Source: Neckera pumila
Taxonomy: Eukaryota > Streptophyta > Bryopsida > Hypnales > Neckeraceae
Length of the DNA: 64,000 bases
Direction: 5' to 3'
NCBI GenBank assembly: GCA_963969595.1
Contig: OZ018408.1
Location: 44,641,022 to 44,705,021, forward strand
Below are positions 35,017 through 47,472 of the stretch, in pieces. How positions within the stretch are numbered: the stretch's first letter is position 1; every line of letters begins with the position of its first letter. Below the pieces are notes generated by a model. That model did not search any database, was not told where the DNA came from, and was given only the letters and a program-made list of their open reading frames with translations. The translations under genes and the position numbers were made by a program.

Positions 35017-38000
35017 ATGCTGCGGAGACAGCATGAGGAGGAAAAAGGGAAGCGAGTGAGGGAGTACGAGGAGAGGTTGCGCAAGGAGGAGCTGCAGAAG
35101 CGGATGCGGGGGCGCGTCGGGATGTGGGGGAGTTGGAGCCGCGTGCGCTGCATTCCGCAGCCGAGTGCTGTGTGTTCCAGTATTCGTACGCAGATTGTGC
35201 ACCCTATCGTCCAGGTGCGTGTAAATCAAGCCCGTCTCTGGCCTTCCGCTCTGTTGCTGTTGTGCGTGTGTGCTTTTCTTCTTTCTGCGTTAACGTGAGA
35301 TTGAAGAGCGGACGGGGATATTACGATATGGTGGCAGATTGGGACGCTTCGGGGTCAGCGAGCTGCCTCTTCGGGGTTGCGAATTGGCTTATTTCTATTG
35401 GAATTGACTGAAAGCAGTCGTCCGTTGTATTTTGTGGGGTACTTGTTCTCCAGGGTAACGATTGTGCAGTTTGTAGAGGAAGGATGATTCGTAACGAAGC
35501 TCCAGGTCGGTTTGCACCACGGGCACACTCGAAATTCGTGAATTGAAAGATCCCGATACGTTCCGCACTGCCCGGATGTGTACTTGACAATTCGTCAATT
35601 GAAACCTCTGCATTCTTTCTGTGTCAGTCGTGTGAGAGATCCCGATGCGGTTCCCACTGAACGTGGAACACTCCCACACTATTGCAGGTGCATGGAGCAC
35701 CCGTAAAGGAGCACTCTGAATTTGTGAACTGGTTGCACGCGCGGGGGGAAGACGATACCTGCCATGCCTTGACTGTGGGCATGTCCGACCATGGCAGGTT
35801 GTCTCACTCAATTATGGTGGCCCGCAAATCTTTTATTTTCGATTGCTATTTACCAAGTGCAGCTGGTTTGTCTGAGGATAAGTTTTAGTTCTAGATTAGT
35901 TAGAACAGAATTTTGCCGCTTCACGTATTCCTGATTGCGCTTGGAATTCATTAGACAGCTGCATACATACCTTACACGCTCATGTGTATATATGTTTATG
36001 GTCGGATGGGATTTGAGAAAAACATGGTTGTGTCGTGAGGACAGGGCACTTTTTGCAGCGCGGCCGATTGAAGTGGGGGAACGAGTACTGCGTGTCTCGC
36101 TCAACCTTGTATGTGCCAGTTTGTTCTTCAGCCGTTGGGTTTGATTTCTACTTGGCATTGTTCGGATGTTATTATGCACTGTCACTTGATGTCGTGACAG
36201 CGCCTTTGTCAATTACGTAATTACCAAGCCTCTCGAGATTGGCATGACTTGAATCTGTTCTTAATGCAACACAGATGATAACCCCAGATAAGCTGCCGCC
36301 CGAGGTTATAGAGCTCCTACCTGCCGGGGTGAGTGAGTGGGCACGTCTTGCCCTCTTTATTCTTGCCGAGCAACATCGTGGCCAGGTACACCTCGTTACA
36401 CCTCTTTTGTCATATCCAAAGGTTTGGTTTGATCCGAGACTTGATTGGACCAAAATTTCAGTCGTGTTGGTTTGAGAGATGTCTGATCGGCATTTCGAAT
36501 GCGGCTTAGTCTATACTCTTGTTGGGATGCAGACTTCGCAATGGGCACCATACATTCGATGTTTACCTCCTCACGGCACCCTTCACAGCACGGTTTGTCC
36601 TTCGCCATAGTTTTGACTTAAAACCTCAGTCCTTGACGCTCTTAGAATGTAGCGGAGTTCTTAGTCCCCGTGAAACTGATCTAATTTTCAAGTCGTGTGG
36701 GCACGGCAATCACATTAGCAGGTCTTTTGGAAAAAGGAAGAACTGGATATGGTGCGATTTACCTCGTTGCATCGTGAGACAATGCAGCGAAAAGCTGTAA
36801 TAGCCTCCGAGTTTGCATCTGTGCTCCCTGTTCGTATCCTTCACCTTACAGCTGAGAAATTCAAGTGCTTTATCGTTAAGTATGTTGCGATTTTTTTCTA
36901 GAAAAATGAATGTTTTTGTTCTGCGCTTGCTTAGTATTTCCCTATCTCTGTGTCTTATATACCTGCGTTCGTCATTGCAGGTGTTACAGAAGTGTCCCCG
37001 TATATTTGGGGAGCGTGTCTTGCACTCAAAATTTAAGCAAGCATATGCCATAGGTAAAGACTCACTTTATGCATGTAAGTTTGATAGGTAATCCTGTTCA
37101 AGATGTAACATGCTTTAGTCCATTGCTCTAGTTGAATTGACGAGTTTGTCCCTAATGGATGGATTCTGAAATTGAAACCGATTCTCTTGTACAGCAATGG
37201 TTTGTTTGCATCTACAGAATTATATTTTGTCTGAATCGAGTTGAGTGATTGCTTTCAAGGAATAGTAGCTGATGATAGACATAATCAATATGTAGTTTAT
37301 AGAGCGCGTTGCATAGTGTAGATGCAATAGGGTGAAAGCCTGTAAGGGACTATATTGGGCTGGGTGCAGTGGGAGCTAGGCTAGCCTGATGCGTGAGGAG
37401 GTGGCGTTGAGGTTGGTGCAGTTTGCTCGCGAGCTTGGGGAATCGAGGCCTTGCAAACTCTTGCATTGGTGAGAATCGACATACCAAGGAAGTCGTGATG
37501 CACTACTGAGAGTACTTCCTCAGTGAAGCCTTTTTGCTGATCTTTCCAAGAGTTCTGAAGATATCCAACTCTGCACGAAATGCTGTTGACTTAGAATTCT
37601 ATTTATATGAATACAGTAGAGTGGAAATTTTGACCCCTTCAATAGTACCGGTACTCCCTATCCCCCTTGCCTGTGTCTTCCTACTAGTATCATCATACTG
37701 AGTTCATTTGATATCGTATGAAACAGGTACCCTTCGTTGACTTTTTCAACCATGACTCCAACTGTCGTGCCCTGCTTTCTTACGACGAAGATAAGGCTTG
37801 TGCTGAGGTAACATCAGTTTCTTCTGCAACATTGTGGACTTACACTGCTCGCTTCTAGTTTGACTTGTGCCCACTCGGAAGTCTCTTTATCACCTTGCTT
37901 ACTTGCTTACTTGCTTTCTTGAGAACGGCACTTCGTCCAGATTTTGTGTTGTGAGAAATGGAACAACAGCGCATGGAAGGTCATCACTCCCTTCTTTGTT

Positions 38001-39693
38001 AGAAAATATCATGTAATTCTGACATGACTTTTATTGCTATTATCCAATTAACCTATTCAACCTTCAAAGAGTAACAATTTGGTTTGCACAGGTAATTGCA
38101 GACAAAGATTATATGCCAGGGGAACAGGTACTTGCCCTTAATATGTTCAACATCGTACCTTGTATTGTAGCAAATTTGAGTAAGCCAAGCTGAGCTGGTG
38201 ATTATAATACTGCATAAATTAGAAATCATCTTTCAGGCGCAAAAGGGCGTGAGTGCTGTTAGAGCATTTTAGCCCGAGATTTGTGTGTTGTAGGTGATAT
38301 CTGATCATCTAGCAACATCTTGCAAAAGTAATGGTCTCTAGGCTTAAGCATATTAATAACTTGAATACGTGGATCCTGTGCAGGTAGTGATCAGTTATGG
38401 TCGCTTGCCGAATGCAACTTTGGCGCTCGATTTTGGTTTCACACTTCCATTCAGTCCTCATGATCAGGTATGAATTTCTGTTCATCTAAGAGACATTCTA
38501 GGTTTGATGCGCAATGCAAGGTTGAATTCTTTGAATTTGCTTGTACTGAGTTTTGCATGGGGCCATTAGGTGGAAGTGTGGATGGCGTTGTCGCATCGTG
38601 ACCCACTGCGCAAAGTGAAGTTGGCCCTTCTCCATGCCCATACAATGTCCACTGCACTTCATGCTGACGGAACTGACAGTGGTGGTAACGGATTTTTTAT
38701 CAGGTAATGTATTACTTGTAATATCACCTTATTTTTGTGAGAGAATTTTCCAGCGACAGTTTACATTCGCTGTTAAATATGCGGATTATATTTTCTGGTT
38801 TGTCTTCTCATCAGTCGTGTGCATTTTTCTCAAGCGTATTCGTCCTCACTTGCAGGGAGGTGAAGTCGGTCACAGGGCGAGGAAAGGGTATACCACATGC
38901 TCTTCGAGCTTTCGCTCGTGTGCTCTGTGCATCCACTCCTCAAGGTTTGGCCTTCCTCTTAGTAGAAACGAGTTGATGTTTGTAATGTATGTCTACGTGT
39001 TGCTCTTTGACAATCCAAAAATTCATTCAAGAACAAGAAATCTGGAAGGCAAAATAAAACAGACGGAGCCAAGTTTCTATGCACTTTTTTGACCCTCCTA
39101 GTAAGCCTTAATCTTTTGAGAACGTACAGAGAATTATTCTGGCTGTTTTTCAAATTTAAGACCACTGCTGATTCTGAGAAATCTTTCTTGGATCTGCTAG
39201 AAGGCCCTGCATCCCTGGATGTATGTTGTGGCAAATCCGTCGATGTTGGAGTCATGCTGAATGAGTCCGTGGTTGTCTATTTGTGATTTAGAGTTATCGG
39301 AGATGGCTGTAGAAGCTATGAAACATGACGGGCGACTGGCGCGACATCCAGCTAAAAGTCGAAGGAAAGAGTCTCAAGTTATGAATTTGTTGCTAGCACG
39401 ATTTGAGAGTTTAATTAACCAGCGAAGTTTAGCGGTTCGTATTTCTTCACCTCTCAATTTTCCAAATTCAATTTTATCTGCTGGTTCTTCATGTCTATAA
39501 TGAAATTGCTAACATGGGTTGGAACTTGCAGGCCTTGCAGATCTCTGATGCCTGTCGAGGGATCAAGAACAGTGCTTGGAAGCCAAGTGCAAGTATGGCA
39601 ATGGATGTGATAACTGGTGAGATTCGTGTGCTTCGATCTGCTGCTGCTTGGCTTAGGCACCAGGTCTCACCGAATTCTGCTTCTGTTAGTTAA
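35017..39693 (+). CDS. SET-domain protein-lysine methyltransferase, Rubisco LSMT/SETD3 type
   Basis: Fifteen exons join in frame to 499 residues: 35017-35214, 35688-35797, 36045-36108, 36275-36385, 36533-36592, 36722-36829, 36981-37053, 37422-37468, 37727-37807, 38092-38127, 38384-38467, 38570-38703, 38856-38944, 39292-39434, 39532-39693. SET starts near residue 75 (EFVNWLHARG, then ALFAARPIEVGERVLRV), carries VCSRAWGIEAL, VPFVDFFNHD (258-267, the NH cofactor motif) and VVISYG (297-302, the catalytic-type Tyr). A Rubisco LSMT substrate-binding-like helical domain follows (ELSEMAVEAMKHDGRLARHP, ending GEIRVLRSAAAWLRH). Family members methylate lysine or histidine on non-histone proteins; the substrate is unknown here. 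The Glu/Arg-rich first exon has no clear transit peptide. Exon 6 ends at CCT/GTTCGT, a weak donor. The start is preceded by an in-frame TGA. Confidence 0.9.
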
Positions 39694-40653
39694 GAGGTCC
39701 CATTTTTCAGCACATTGCATTTCCTATTGGATCAACAATTTTTGTTACAAGATCGTGTCACTATAATTGCCCGGGACCAATTTCAAAGAGGTGAAAATCC
39801 CTTACGCCAAGGACACTGTTATTAGAGATTGCATTTTTAGGTAGCAATAGATAATTCATTGGTATCCGTTATGGAGATCAAGAAGCATCAATTATGTCAA
39901 TCATAGGCATACTGGATACGATCAATTACGAGATCTTCTATTTGTATGTCATGGAGCATCAGCAATTGTTTTTAAGTATCATAAATTTTAACATCTCCAG
40001 CATAATTTGTTGGCTCATTCCTTGGAGTATTCCCAGAGTATCATGTGGAATACACTGTGGCGCATCTATGTACCAAGATGGGGGACCTTCAAGTTTGGTT
40101 TTCTTTGAACGGATTATCTTCATTCACGAAGAGAATGGACTGTATTACTTAGGAAATGGCATTGTAGTCTTGTTGGATCATGTTGGTGCAAAGGGAGAAT
40201 GAGCCGACTGAGCAGTTAAGCTTTGTAGGTGTAAGCTCTTGAACTTCTGAGCGTAATGCGCATTTTCGAAGTGCTGTGTCGGTGCATGTGGATGCTTAGC
40301 AAACGGGGTTGTATATCAAGGCAGTTCCTCTTTCATGACAGTTAGGACAGATTGACTAGCTGCAGTACACAAGAATGCAATTGCAATTACTGCTGAGGAG
40401 GTGGATCTTCAAGGAATTTGTATCTCGATCATTCTCAGTTCCGACCTTAGTTACATCTCTGAAACTCTCAACTGGAGAGAAACGGCGACTACGGTTATTG
40501 AAGAACTGGAGTTATGAATCCTAAGCAGGTGGAAAAATTGTCCTGCACCACCTTCCGGAACAAGACCAAAGCAAGGTATGGATGAGTGACTTGAAATCCC
40601 TGAATTAGTTCGGGGTCATGTACGATTCGTGACTTCGGGATATCGCTTTTAGG
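39694..40653. other. SET-gene 3' flank; no recognised gene
   Basis: Includes the likely 3' untranslated region. An open stretch at 39894-40202 (+) and a short LRR-like remnant near 40388-40520 (ending TVIEELEL) were noted; the latter probably belongs to the LRR pseudogene downstream. Confidence 0.35.
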
Positions 40654-41463
40654 TTGCAAGGAAGTACTGTGGCTACGGTGGCAGGATTCAAATTTTACAG
40701 TCATGATTACCGAGATGTGTTGGTAGACAAACGGTGGGAAGAATTCGGAGAAGGCGGTGCTCGTGATCAACATGATGGATCTTTTCGAAAATCTTTGCTT
40801 GAGTTTGCGGACTTGGTAGTAACCATCTTGAAGGCCATGTACCTCCATTTCTGGGGCAACAATGCAATGTTGCGAGTTCATGAATTGACTGAGAATAAGC
40901 TCACTGACACGATTCTTGAAACATGTGGCGATTGCAAAAACTTAAGTGTAGTGCGATTGAACGGCAACGAGCTCTAGGGGACTGCCAACAGAATTGCGGG
41001 GAGGAACCAACTTGAAGGAGAAGCATTTGAACGGGAAGAACTTGAGTGGAAGTATCAACTCCAGCATTGGAAGGGCATTGAATCTTTTCATCTTGTACGT
41101 GCAGGACAATTGCTTTCCTGCAGAGATTGGACAGACCAGGTTGGTCAAGTTCCAAGCGGACTCCAACAAGTTCGAAGGCACCCTCACTTTTCTTCTGGGA
41201 AAATTTGTCAAACTTGACAGAGCTTATATTGGGTGCTAATTCCTGCCATTGCTGACGAACCTATCGACCTCAACAAACTGAGAACTCTGGATTTCTCGGA
41301 GAACCACCTCACGGGATCCGTCCCCAGAAGCTTCTTCAATTTGTTGACACTGCACACGCTGAATGTGGCATTCAACAACCTCTCAGGGGTCATTCCGAAT
41401 CAGGGAAACGGCCCCGTGTTTGTGACTGTGAACTTCGCTGGAAATTCTTACTTATGTGTGTGA
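40654..41463 (+). pseudogene. LRR receptor-like protein fragment (broken)
   Basis: Leucine-rich repeats are readable across three frames: NLSVVRLNGNEL (stop), NLSGSINSSIGRALNLFILY...DNCF...EIGQ, then LNKLRTLDFSENHLTGSVP and LHTLNVAFNNLSGVIPNQG, closing with VNFAGNSYLCV, the cap sequence of plant LRR receptor kinases. Stops at 40975-40977 and 41237-41239 and frame changes separate the pieces, and no kinase domain follows. This is the tail of an LRR ectodomain, decayed. Confidence 0.7.
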
Positions 41464-41794
41464 AAAGGTTGGGCGGCAGCAATTCAAGCCCGTTAAGTTC
41501 TTTTCCTGCAACTTAAGTTCTGAGAGTGGAGAAACAGGTCAATGAGTATTAGAAACTCTAGTGACTTTCATTCAATTCATGGAGTCCTAGTTAAAAGATG
41601 TCACTGTGTTTTGGAAGGAGAGCGTGTCTGATCAGTACAGTAGGAGGTTGTCTTCTGTGGGTGCTTACTGCGCCGGTGAGCCTAGATGTGCAGGGGTTGT
41701 GATTGGGCATGGAATTTCCAAGGTCTACACAACCCCAAAATACGGTCTCCTTTGCATTGCATACCCACGCAGTGCACCCGCAGCTGCATTCCAG

Positions 41795-41888
41795 GCAGAT
41801 GGGTGATGATGTGATTCAAGTTTTGATGCCACTATATTGAGGAATCGCAGTATAAGGATTTGACTTTCCTCTAAATCTGAGTCTTTGT
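41795..41888 (+). ncRNA. Candidate box C/D snoRNA (18S 3'-end guide)
   Basis: A perfect box C GTGATGA (41803-41809) and a box D CTGA (41877-41880) are 78 nt apart, the usual size. The 13 nt just before box D, CTTTCCTCTAAAT, can pair with ATTTAGAGGAAGG near the 3' end of plant 18S rRNA as I recall it, with one G-U pair. By the box D +5 rule the target would be the second A of ATTTA. The terminal stem is weak (CAGA/TTTG at best), and no promoter was found, so confidence is moderate. Confidence 0.4.
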
Positions 41889-43720
41889 TGAAAGGATTCT
41901 AGATTTCTGTAGTATGAATTTGTAGTTGTGGTGTTATGTCTCGCTCTACAGTCTTGAATGTGTATCTAAAATGCAATTCCATGTCTTCTCATAATCTGTG
42001 GCAAACCTTTTCTTTTCTTTAACCATTTAGAAGACTTTGTATTGTGCACTGGAACCAGAATTGAAGTATTGTGCTGGTTTGCGTGGAGAATGACTCGGTA
42101 TTGAATCTGTGACTGGGATGGAAGTCGGCTGGCATTATCATCCTCAAATTTGGTCACATGCTTTTTTCTTACATGTTTTCAGGACTTCTATTAGCGCAAT
42201 AATTTAATTTTAATTTAATTTTAATTTTTAATTTTTTTCAACCACCACAATGCAATGTTCTTCAATAATTCTGTTAATATATAATTTGGCCCCCGTCTGG
42301 AATATAATTTTCAAAACATATCTGCAGACCACGAATCCAAGAGTGAAGAGGAAGAAACCACACAACATTCCTAAGATGTGAACACCTCAAATCTGTGAGC
42401 TCAATTTAAAGAGTTGTAAAAACCTTTGCAAAAATTCGTCAATATGCCAGATGCAAAGTATTTGTTGCAGGTTTAGTTGGAATGAATGAAATATTGAAGC
42501 CTAATGACCAGGATGAGTGGGGGTTGATAAATTCTATCAACACCCTTGTGACGTTGTGACTCTTGGCATGGTGGGGCAACAACGTTATCTATCGAGACAG
42601 GGTATCTATCCACCAAAGTTGCGAAATTGCAACTCTTGGAAAGTCAGGTTGACCAGGTTGTCCATCAAGACAAGGTACCTATCGACCAAGTTGTGACGTT
42701 GTGACTCTCGGAATCATCGCCGTGCCAGTTATACATAACAAAGAATTAGATGTCATTTGAGCAATTTGAGCAATGTTATGCCAAATGAAAGCAAATCGAC
42801 AGAAATTAGAGTCCTAACATTCTCACATGCGAAGACAACGGCTCATTCAAGTTTGAGAAGCCATCCGACTAAGTTGGTTCAAATTGAGCTTAACTTGCAA
42901 AGCAAGGTGCTAATTCACGGGGTCCTCAGCAGGATTCCCGAGAATGTTTTTGTGTTCACGTCAGCTATTACAAGTTCAGGGTTCTGCGAGCGTGAACACC
43001 CGCTTATCGATCTCATAGCACAGGCATGACTCGATCATTCCAAAGGTGCATAAGAAACCACCATGCATGGGCACTGGTGCAGCTTAGCTACCGTTCTGAA
43101 GTTAATTTGTAATCTGAATGTTTCAAAGTCCAAAATCGGGAACTTACCGGCAAAGACAAGGATGGATCGGAGCTTGTCGGTCAGCTGGGTAAGTGCCTTT
43201 TCTCCAGTCAAAAAGGGGAGACTCGACCTCGATCTTTGCTTGTGAAGCTGTATCCGAAGGATGTCGTGCACAAGAGAAAGGCTCCAGTAGTTGAAACGGA
43301 ATGGTTCTTTCACCTCCAAACTGCCATATGTAATTAAAGCGATGCACTGGCCCAGGGTCCTAGCTCTATTATTGAGCAGAAAGTGATCGATGCAATACCT
43401 TTGCCACGCCACTGCCCACCTCATACTGACTTGAAAGGGAATGTGACGTCCTTGTGCACGAGCCTACAGCAAGTCATGTTACCAATTAAAAGGTCTTCAC
43501 TGTGTCTTCACGGTCACAACTTTAAGCGTCTTAAAATCAAAAGCTTCAGTACTTCGGGTTGCTGAAATTTGTTTCGTTCTTCCTCAGAATCGATTCGCTA
43601 TCTGCGACGAATTAATATGAACCATTTACTCCTCCGGCGGTGTGTTTGTCCTGGCATTGCTTTGACAGTCAAAGACCTAGCTGTTTCTCCATCCTCAAGT
43701 GTCTTTATGGATGTACAGTA
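41889..43720. other. Intergenic; degenerate repeat and unidentified ORFs
   Basis: An imperfect duplication of about 75 bp (CTATCGA..., GTTGTGAC... segments) spans 42550-42710. A plus-strand frame at 42757-43029 reads KVLIHGVLSRIPENVFVF, which faintly recalls the N-terminal region of raffinose-synthase-like GH36 proteins, but this is not enough to call. A 129-codon minus frame (43035-43424) is unrecognised. Confidence 0.3.
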
Positions 43721-43892
43721 CAGTACAGCACAGGAAGACCGGGGAGGCGTTACCCCCCCGGTGTTTATTTTCACATTGCAGCTTCACCCCCCCTTGACTT
43801 TCTTTAAATGGAAAGTCAAGGGGGGGTGAAGCTGCAATGGGAAAACAAACACCGGGGGGGTAACGCCTCCCCGGTCTCCCTGTGCAGTACTG
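43721..43892. repeat. Near-perfect inverted repeat: 82-bp arms, 8-bp loop
   Basis: Arms 43721-43802 and 43811-43892 are reverse complements with about four mismatches; the loop is TTTAAATG. The arms carry CCGGGGAGGCGTTACCC and TTGCAGCTTCACCCCCCC. Transcription of either strand would give a long hairpin RNA. GC content is far above the flanks. It could be a small foldback MITE or a young miRNA/siRNA precursor; the sequence alone cannot decide. Confidence 0.85.
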
Positions 43893-45980
43893 TGCCTCCT
43901 GAACTTCTTTCACAAAGAGAAAACAGGAAGACAAGAAAAGCCGGGCATTGCCAATGGCCGGGAAAAACTGGTGACTAGTTCAAAGGTAGCCCTCTGCAAT
44001 TGGGACAAATAACGGTTGTATTTTGAAAACTAAGGAGGTAAAAACAGAAGGAAATTCGAAAGGGTTGGAAATCAACTGGTGCATGGGAAAAAACACCTGA
44101 TATTTAAGTGCCTCCTTTGTACAATTGAAGGATTTCAAGTACCATGGGATAAGAAATAGCAACTAATACCCGGGTGGGACAAAGATATCAAGATGATGTG
44201 GAGGGAAGGCATTAGGCTTCCATGAGGTGGGTGTTGGCCTTGGCCTGGTGACGTCAGGATTATGGCTTGGGTTTTTGGTCATCACGTAACCATGGATGTC
44301 AGTGTTTTGGAGTAGAACATAACATTATTCAGCAACGCTGGGGGGTACCCTTTTGCTTCTGGAGCCCCCCAGCAAGGAAGCTTCTTGAAAGAGCTATGTG
44401 GTGAGAGTTCATATGGTGCTACAGCCAACAGTGTTCCGGAAGCCAATCGGAATTCTGCATTTTAACTGAATTCAACCCCCCAGGCATCTCGGGAGAGAAT
44501 TATACCTCATGTGTTAGGGTAGTCAGGAGCCCATTTAGTAATTTTATGGAACTTGACAAGAGCAACTAGGAAAAAAGGCTTAAAAAAAGGTAAAAACTTT
44601 GATTCTTTTGATTTAGTGTATTTAAACTTTTCATTATCATTTTCAACTCCAATCTTGGATGAGTTGAGAGGATGGAAACAGTGAACATTGGAACTGACCC
44701 GGTCATGAACCGGGGAAGCTCCAAAAATTTCCCGAACCGACTAGGCATTGGGGAACCAAACTTTCCAAGAAAGGAAGGAGGTAAAGTCACCTGGAGTTCT
44801 AGATTTCAAGTGTTTGAAGTCAACTCCCACCAGTCAACGCAGACTGAGGTCAATGGAGCCTTCCTAGAGTCTGGAGTAGGCAGACCTGCAAATAGCCTTT
44901 GACTCTTTGAGAATCAGAGGCAAAACACTGGTGAACAAACTATGCTTCAACATGAAATGGAGGAATCATTTAATTGCCGTGATAGTGTCATAGTGGAAGG
45001 TATCTTGGTATTAAGTAACGCGAAATTTGTTTATTATTCCATTTCTGAAAAATAACCTGGTTTGGGTACTAATGTTTTCCGAGTTATTTTTCCTCCGGAA
45101 GGGCGATGATATTCGTGTACCACACGAGATCTGTGACGTTTAAGATTTTAAGGAGGGATTGTGGAATGCTCACCAACGATTGGTGGCTTCTCTACACCAC
45201 CACTTGGTGAAGATCACAAGGGTAGTCTCGAGATTATGGTGTCAGTAAAAAATGCCATGAAATACCGTAGATTTTGCAACTTAGAGAGCTGCCTTGCCCA
45301 CATCAACAGGTAATTAAAACCTCAATGTATGAAGAAAGCAACTGGACAGTGAAACTTCCTACCCTTTAATGCAGTGGGTTTCCCATTTGTTCAAAAAAAA
45401 AACAAAACTTCCTACCCTGGCTCTCGACTTTCCTGCGTGAGCAGTACATTTATACAAGAAAATACCACCTTGGTGTCACAGTCCTGTTCTAAGAAAATCA
45501 TGAGTTTGACTCGAACTTCATGTGGTTCACCTTCTTCAGCTAGACTACAAAACGCGTGACGAAAGACTAAGTTGCTGGAAGTGGGTATAGTATGAAGATA
45601 TCTTAAGTCTAGACCCGTCCAAGATTTGAATTATCCTAAGGTAAGGTAATGCTACCTTGAATACCTCGATATCTTGAAGGGCCCAGATTTGAGATGCCTG
45701 CCCAACACTTGTTGCTACCTTCCATCGAAATAAAAACAAATCCATGATCTAATGAAAACGTACTCTGTTTGCACGTAGTGCCCACAGGAGTGGGAATTAA
45801 GGAAAGGCTTGGGCAGGGAAAAGGTGGCAGCTGACTTCTGGTCAAAGGTCTCCAATAATAGAGGGCAGTACTGGGGGACCATTGTTCGGCATCTGAAGTA
45901 GTTCAGCTGTTTTAGGTCCCAGGATTAGAAGCAACATTACTTTACTTTGCAGTATCTTATGCAACTGGCAATGCCTGCCC
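43893..45980. other. Intergenic, no recognised gene
   Basis: Short overlapping frames only. A small hairpin GCTGGGGGG...CCCCCCAGC occurs at 44336-44374. Confidence 0.35.
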
Positions 45981-45988
45981 CTTCACCT

Positions 45989-46212
45989 CAGGGTCCGGGA
46001 AATTTTTGAGGTTTACCAGCTAGTTTCCTCAATTTCAAAACTGAACCGGTTTCTCAAGAAATGAGTCCGGTTATTTTCTCTGTTTTCTATTCAAAATAGA
46101 AATTTTAGAACCTTTTTCAACGGTTTTTTAGGCTATGTTTTCAAATCACAACCGTTTTTTTTCAATTCAACCGGCTAACTTTGAACTAGCTGCCGGTTCT
46201 TCCCGGACCTTG
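45989..46212. mobile_element. hAT-type MITE with 8-bp duplication (224 bp)
   Basis: Ends CAGGGTCCGGGAA and TTCCCGGACCTTG form the inverted repeat, and the target CTTCACCT is duplicated at 45981-45988 and 46213-46220. CAGGG-type ends with 8-bp duplications define hAT elements. AACCGGTT-like motifs recur inside. No ORF. Confidence 0.8.
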
Positions 46213-46220
46213 CTTCACCT

Positions 46221-47465
46221 CGTCCTCCACATCGATCTGCATGCAACCCAGTACGAAACGAATAAACCGTACGAGTTGAAATGGGTTACTACGAGCATAT
46301 GGTGACTGCAATCCACGTGGCTGTAGGTCTCCACCACTCTCTGTCGTAGGAAGTACACCCTTCCACGTTTTCACATGCACCGCGAAGAAATTGTCAAGCT
46401 GATGAGGAGGATCACATCAGAATGTGTAGTCTTGGCTCTCATACTACAGTATAACATGCAATCTCAGTTCTTAAAATGGGTGCAAAAGCAATCGATGAAT
46501 ACATTTTCTCTGCGCGCAAATTTTTGTGAGCAGCCAGGGCCAATAAAATCAGGTTCTGGACAGAAGAACCTGATTTCCCTCAAGCTTGCAGCGATTATTG
46601 AAATGTCTTCCATTTTGAGCACACCATCAGAACTCTTGGGTAATTGTACTCATCCAGTAGATGCGTCAATCTGCATGTCCCGCAGGTTCAATAGTGAGGA
46701 AAATTAATAATTTTCTGAAACAATTGGCCTTCTTTATCCCATGAACAATTAACCGTCCTTTAAATTCACTGGCAAGATTGAGGTGATTAAAGCTTTAATA
46801 ACGGGATGGCAGCCCGGATGGCAGCATACATCGGGACCCAGATACAATGTCAGAATTACAACATAATACTTTCTGTAGGGAGAGTTGCACCTCGTGGACA
46901 TGTGGTAGTGCGCGACCTTACTGTTTTTTGTGTCCTGCACAGATAGTAAGGTTGTCTGTTTTCTTTGCCTTTATTTCTTTGCCTTGTTGCGGGTGAGGAC
47001 CCACGCAAACGACATCCAGTGCAAAGTCAGCTTGAGATCCCACTACGGAGTTCTGGTGCTGTTAAACTGCCATGGGACCGGCTGTCAACAGTCAAAGCTC
47101 CGTGATGCTCCCTAGCACTTTTGTTGAAATCGATGTGTTAAGGAAGCCTAGTATTGCTTGCAGACAAAAAAACACTGCCTAGTGCTTGCAAAACTTTTAG
47201 TCCCTTACATAGGTACTCCACTCTGGATTACATGATTCTTATAAGCTAGACCAAATTTAAGCCGCCATACCTGAGCCCCAGCAGCTAAGGGCTACTTAAA
47301 GCCTTACCTTCCTTACCTTGATCTCTGATCTCTCCCCAATCTTGCCCTCGTCGTTTTCCTTCTGGTAGTGATCTTCGCTTTGAACCTCCGTGCCAAGCAC
47401 GTGGTTTCTTGTAGAGGTTGTGTAGCTGGTTTTGTGAATACCTTCAGTTGGTACTATCTTCTGTC
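46221..47465. other. Intergenic upstream of the oxidase gene
   Basis: No recognised gene. A small perfect hairpin (AATCAGGTTCT...AGAACCTGATT) lies at 46547-46575. Open stretches at 46375-46704 and 46930-47112 have no recognisable domain. Confidence 0.35.
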
Positions 47466-47472
47466 TATATAA
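47466..47472 (+). promoter_or_regulatory. TATA box candidate of the oxidase gene
   Basis: CTATATAAG lies about 355 bp upstream of the oxidase ATG, giving a long leader or one containing an intron. No closer TATA was seen. Confidence 0.35.

Noticed and set aside
42757..43029. Raffinose-synthase-like fragment (KVLIHGVLSRIPENV)
   Set aside because: Similarity is limited to about fifteen residues and no other GH36 motif follows.
46547..46575. Small perfect hairpin AATCAGGTTCT...AGAACCTGATT
   Set aside because: Eleven-bp stems arise by chance in 64 kb and nothing around it suggests a function.
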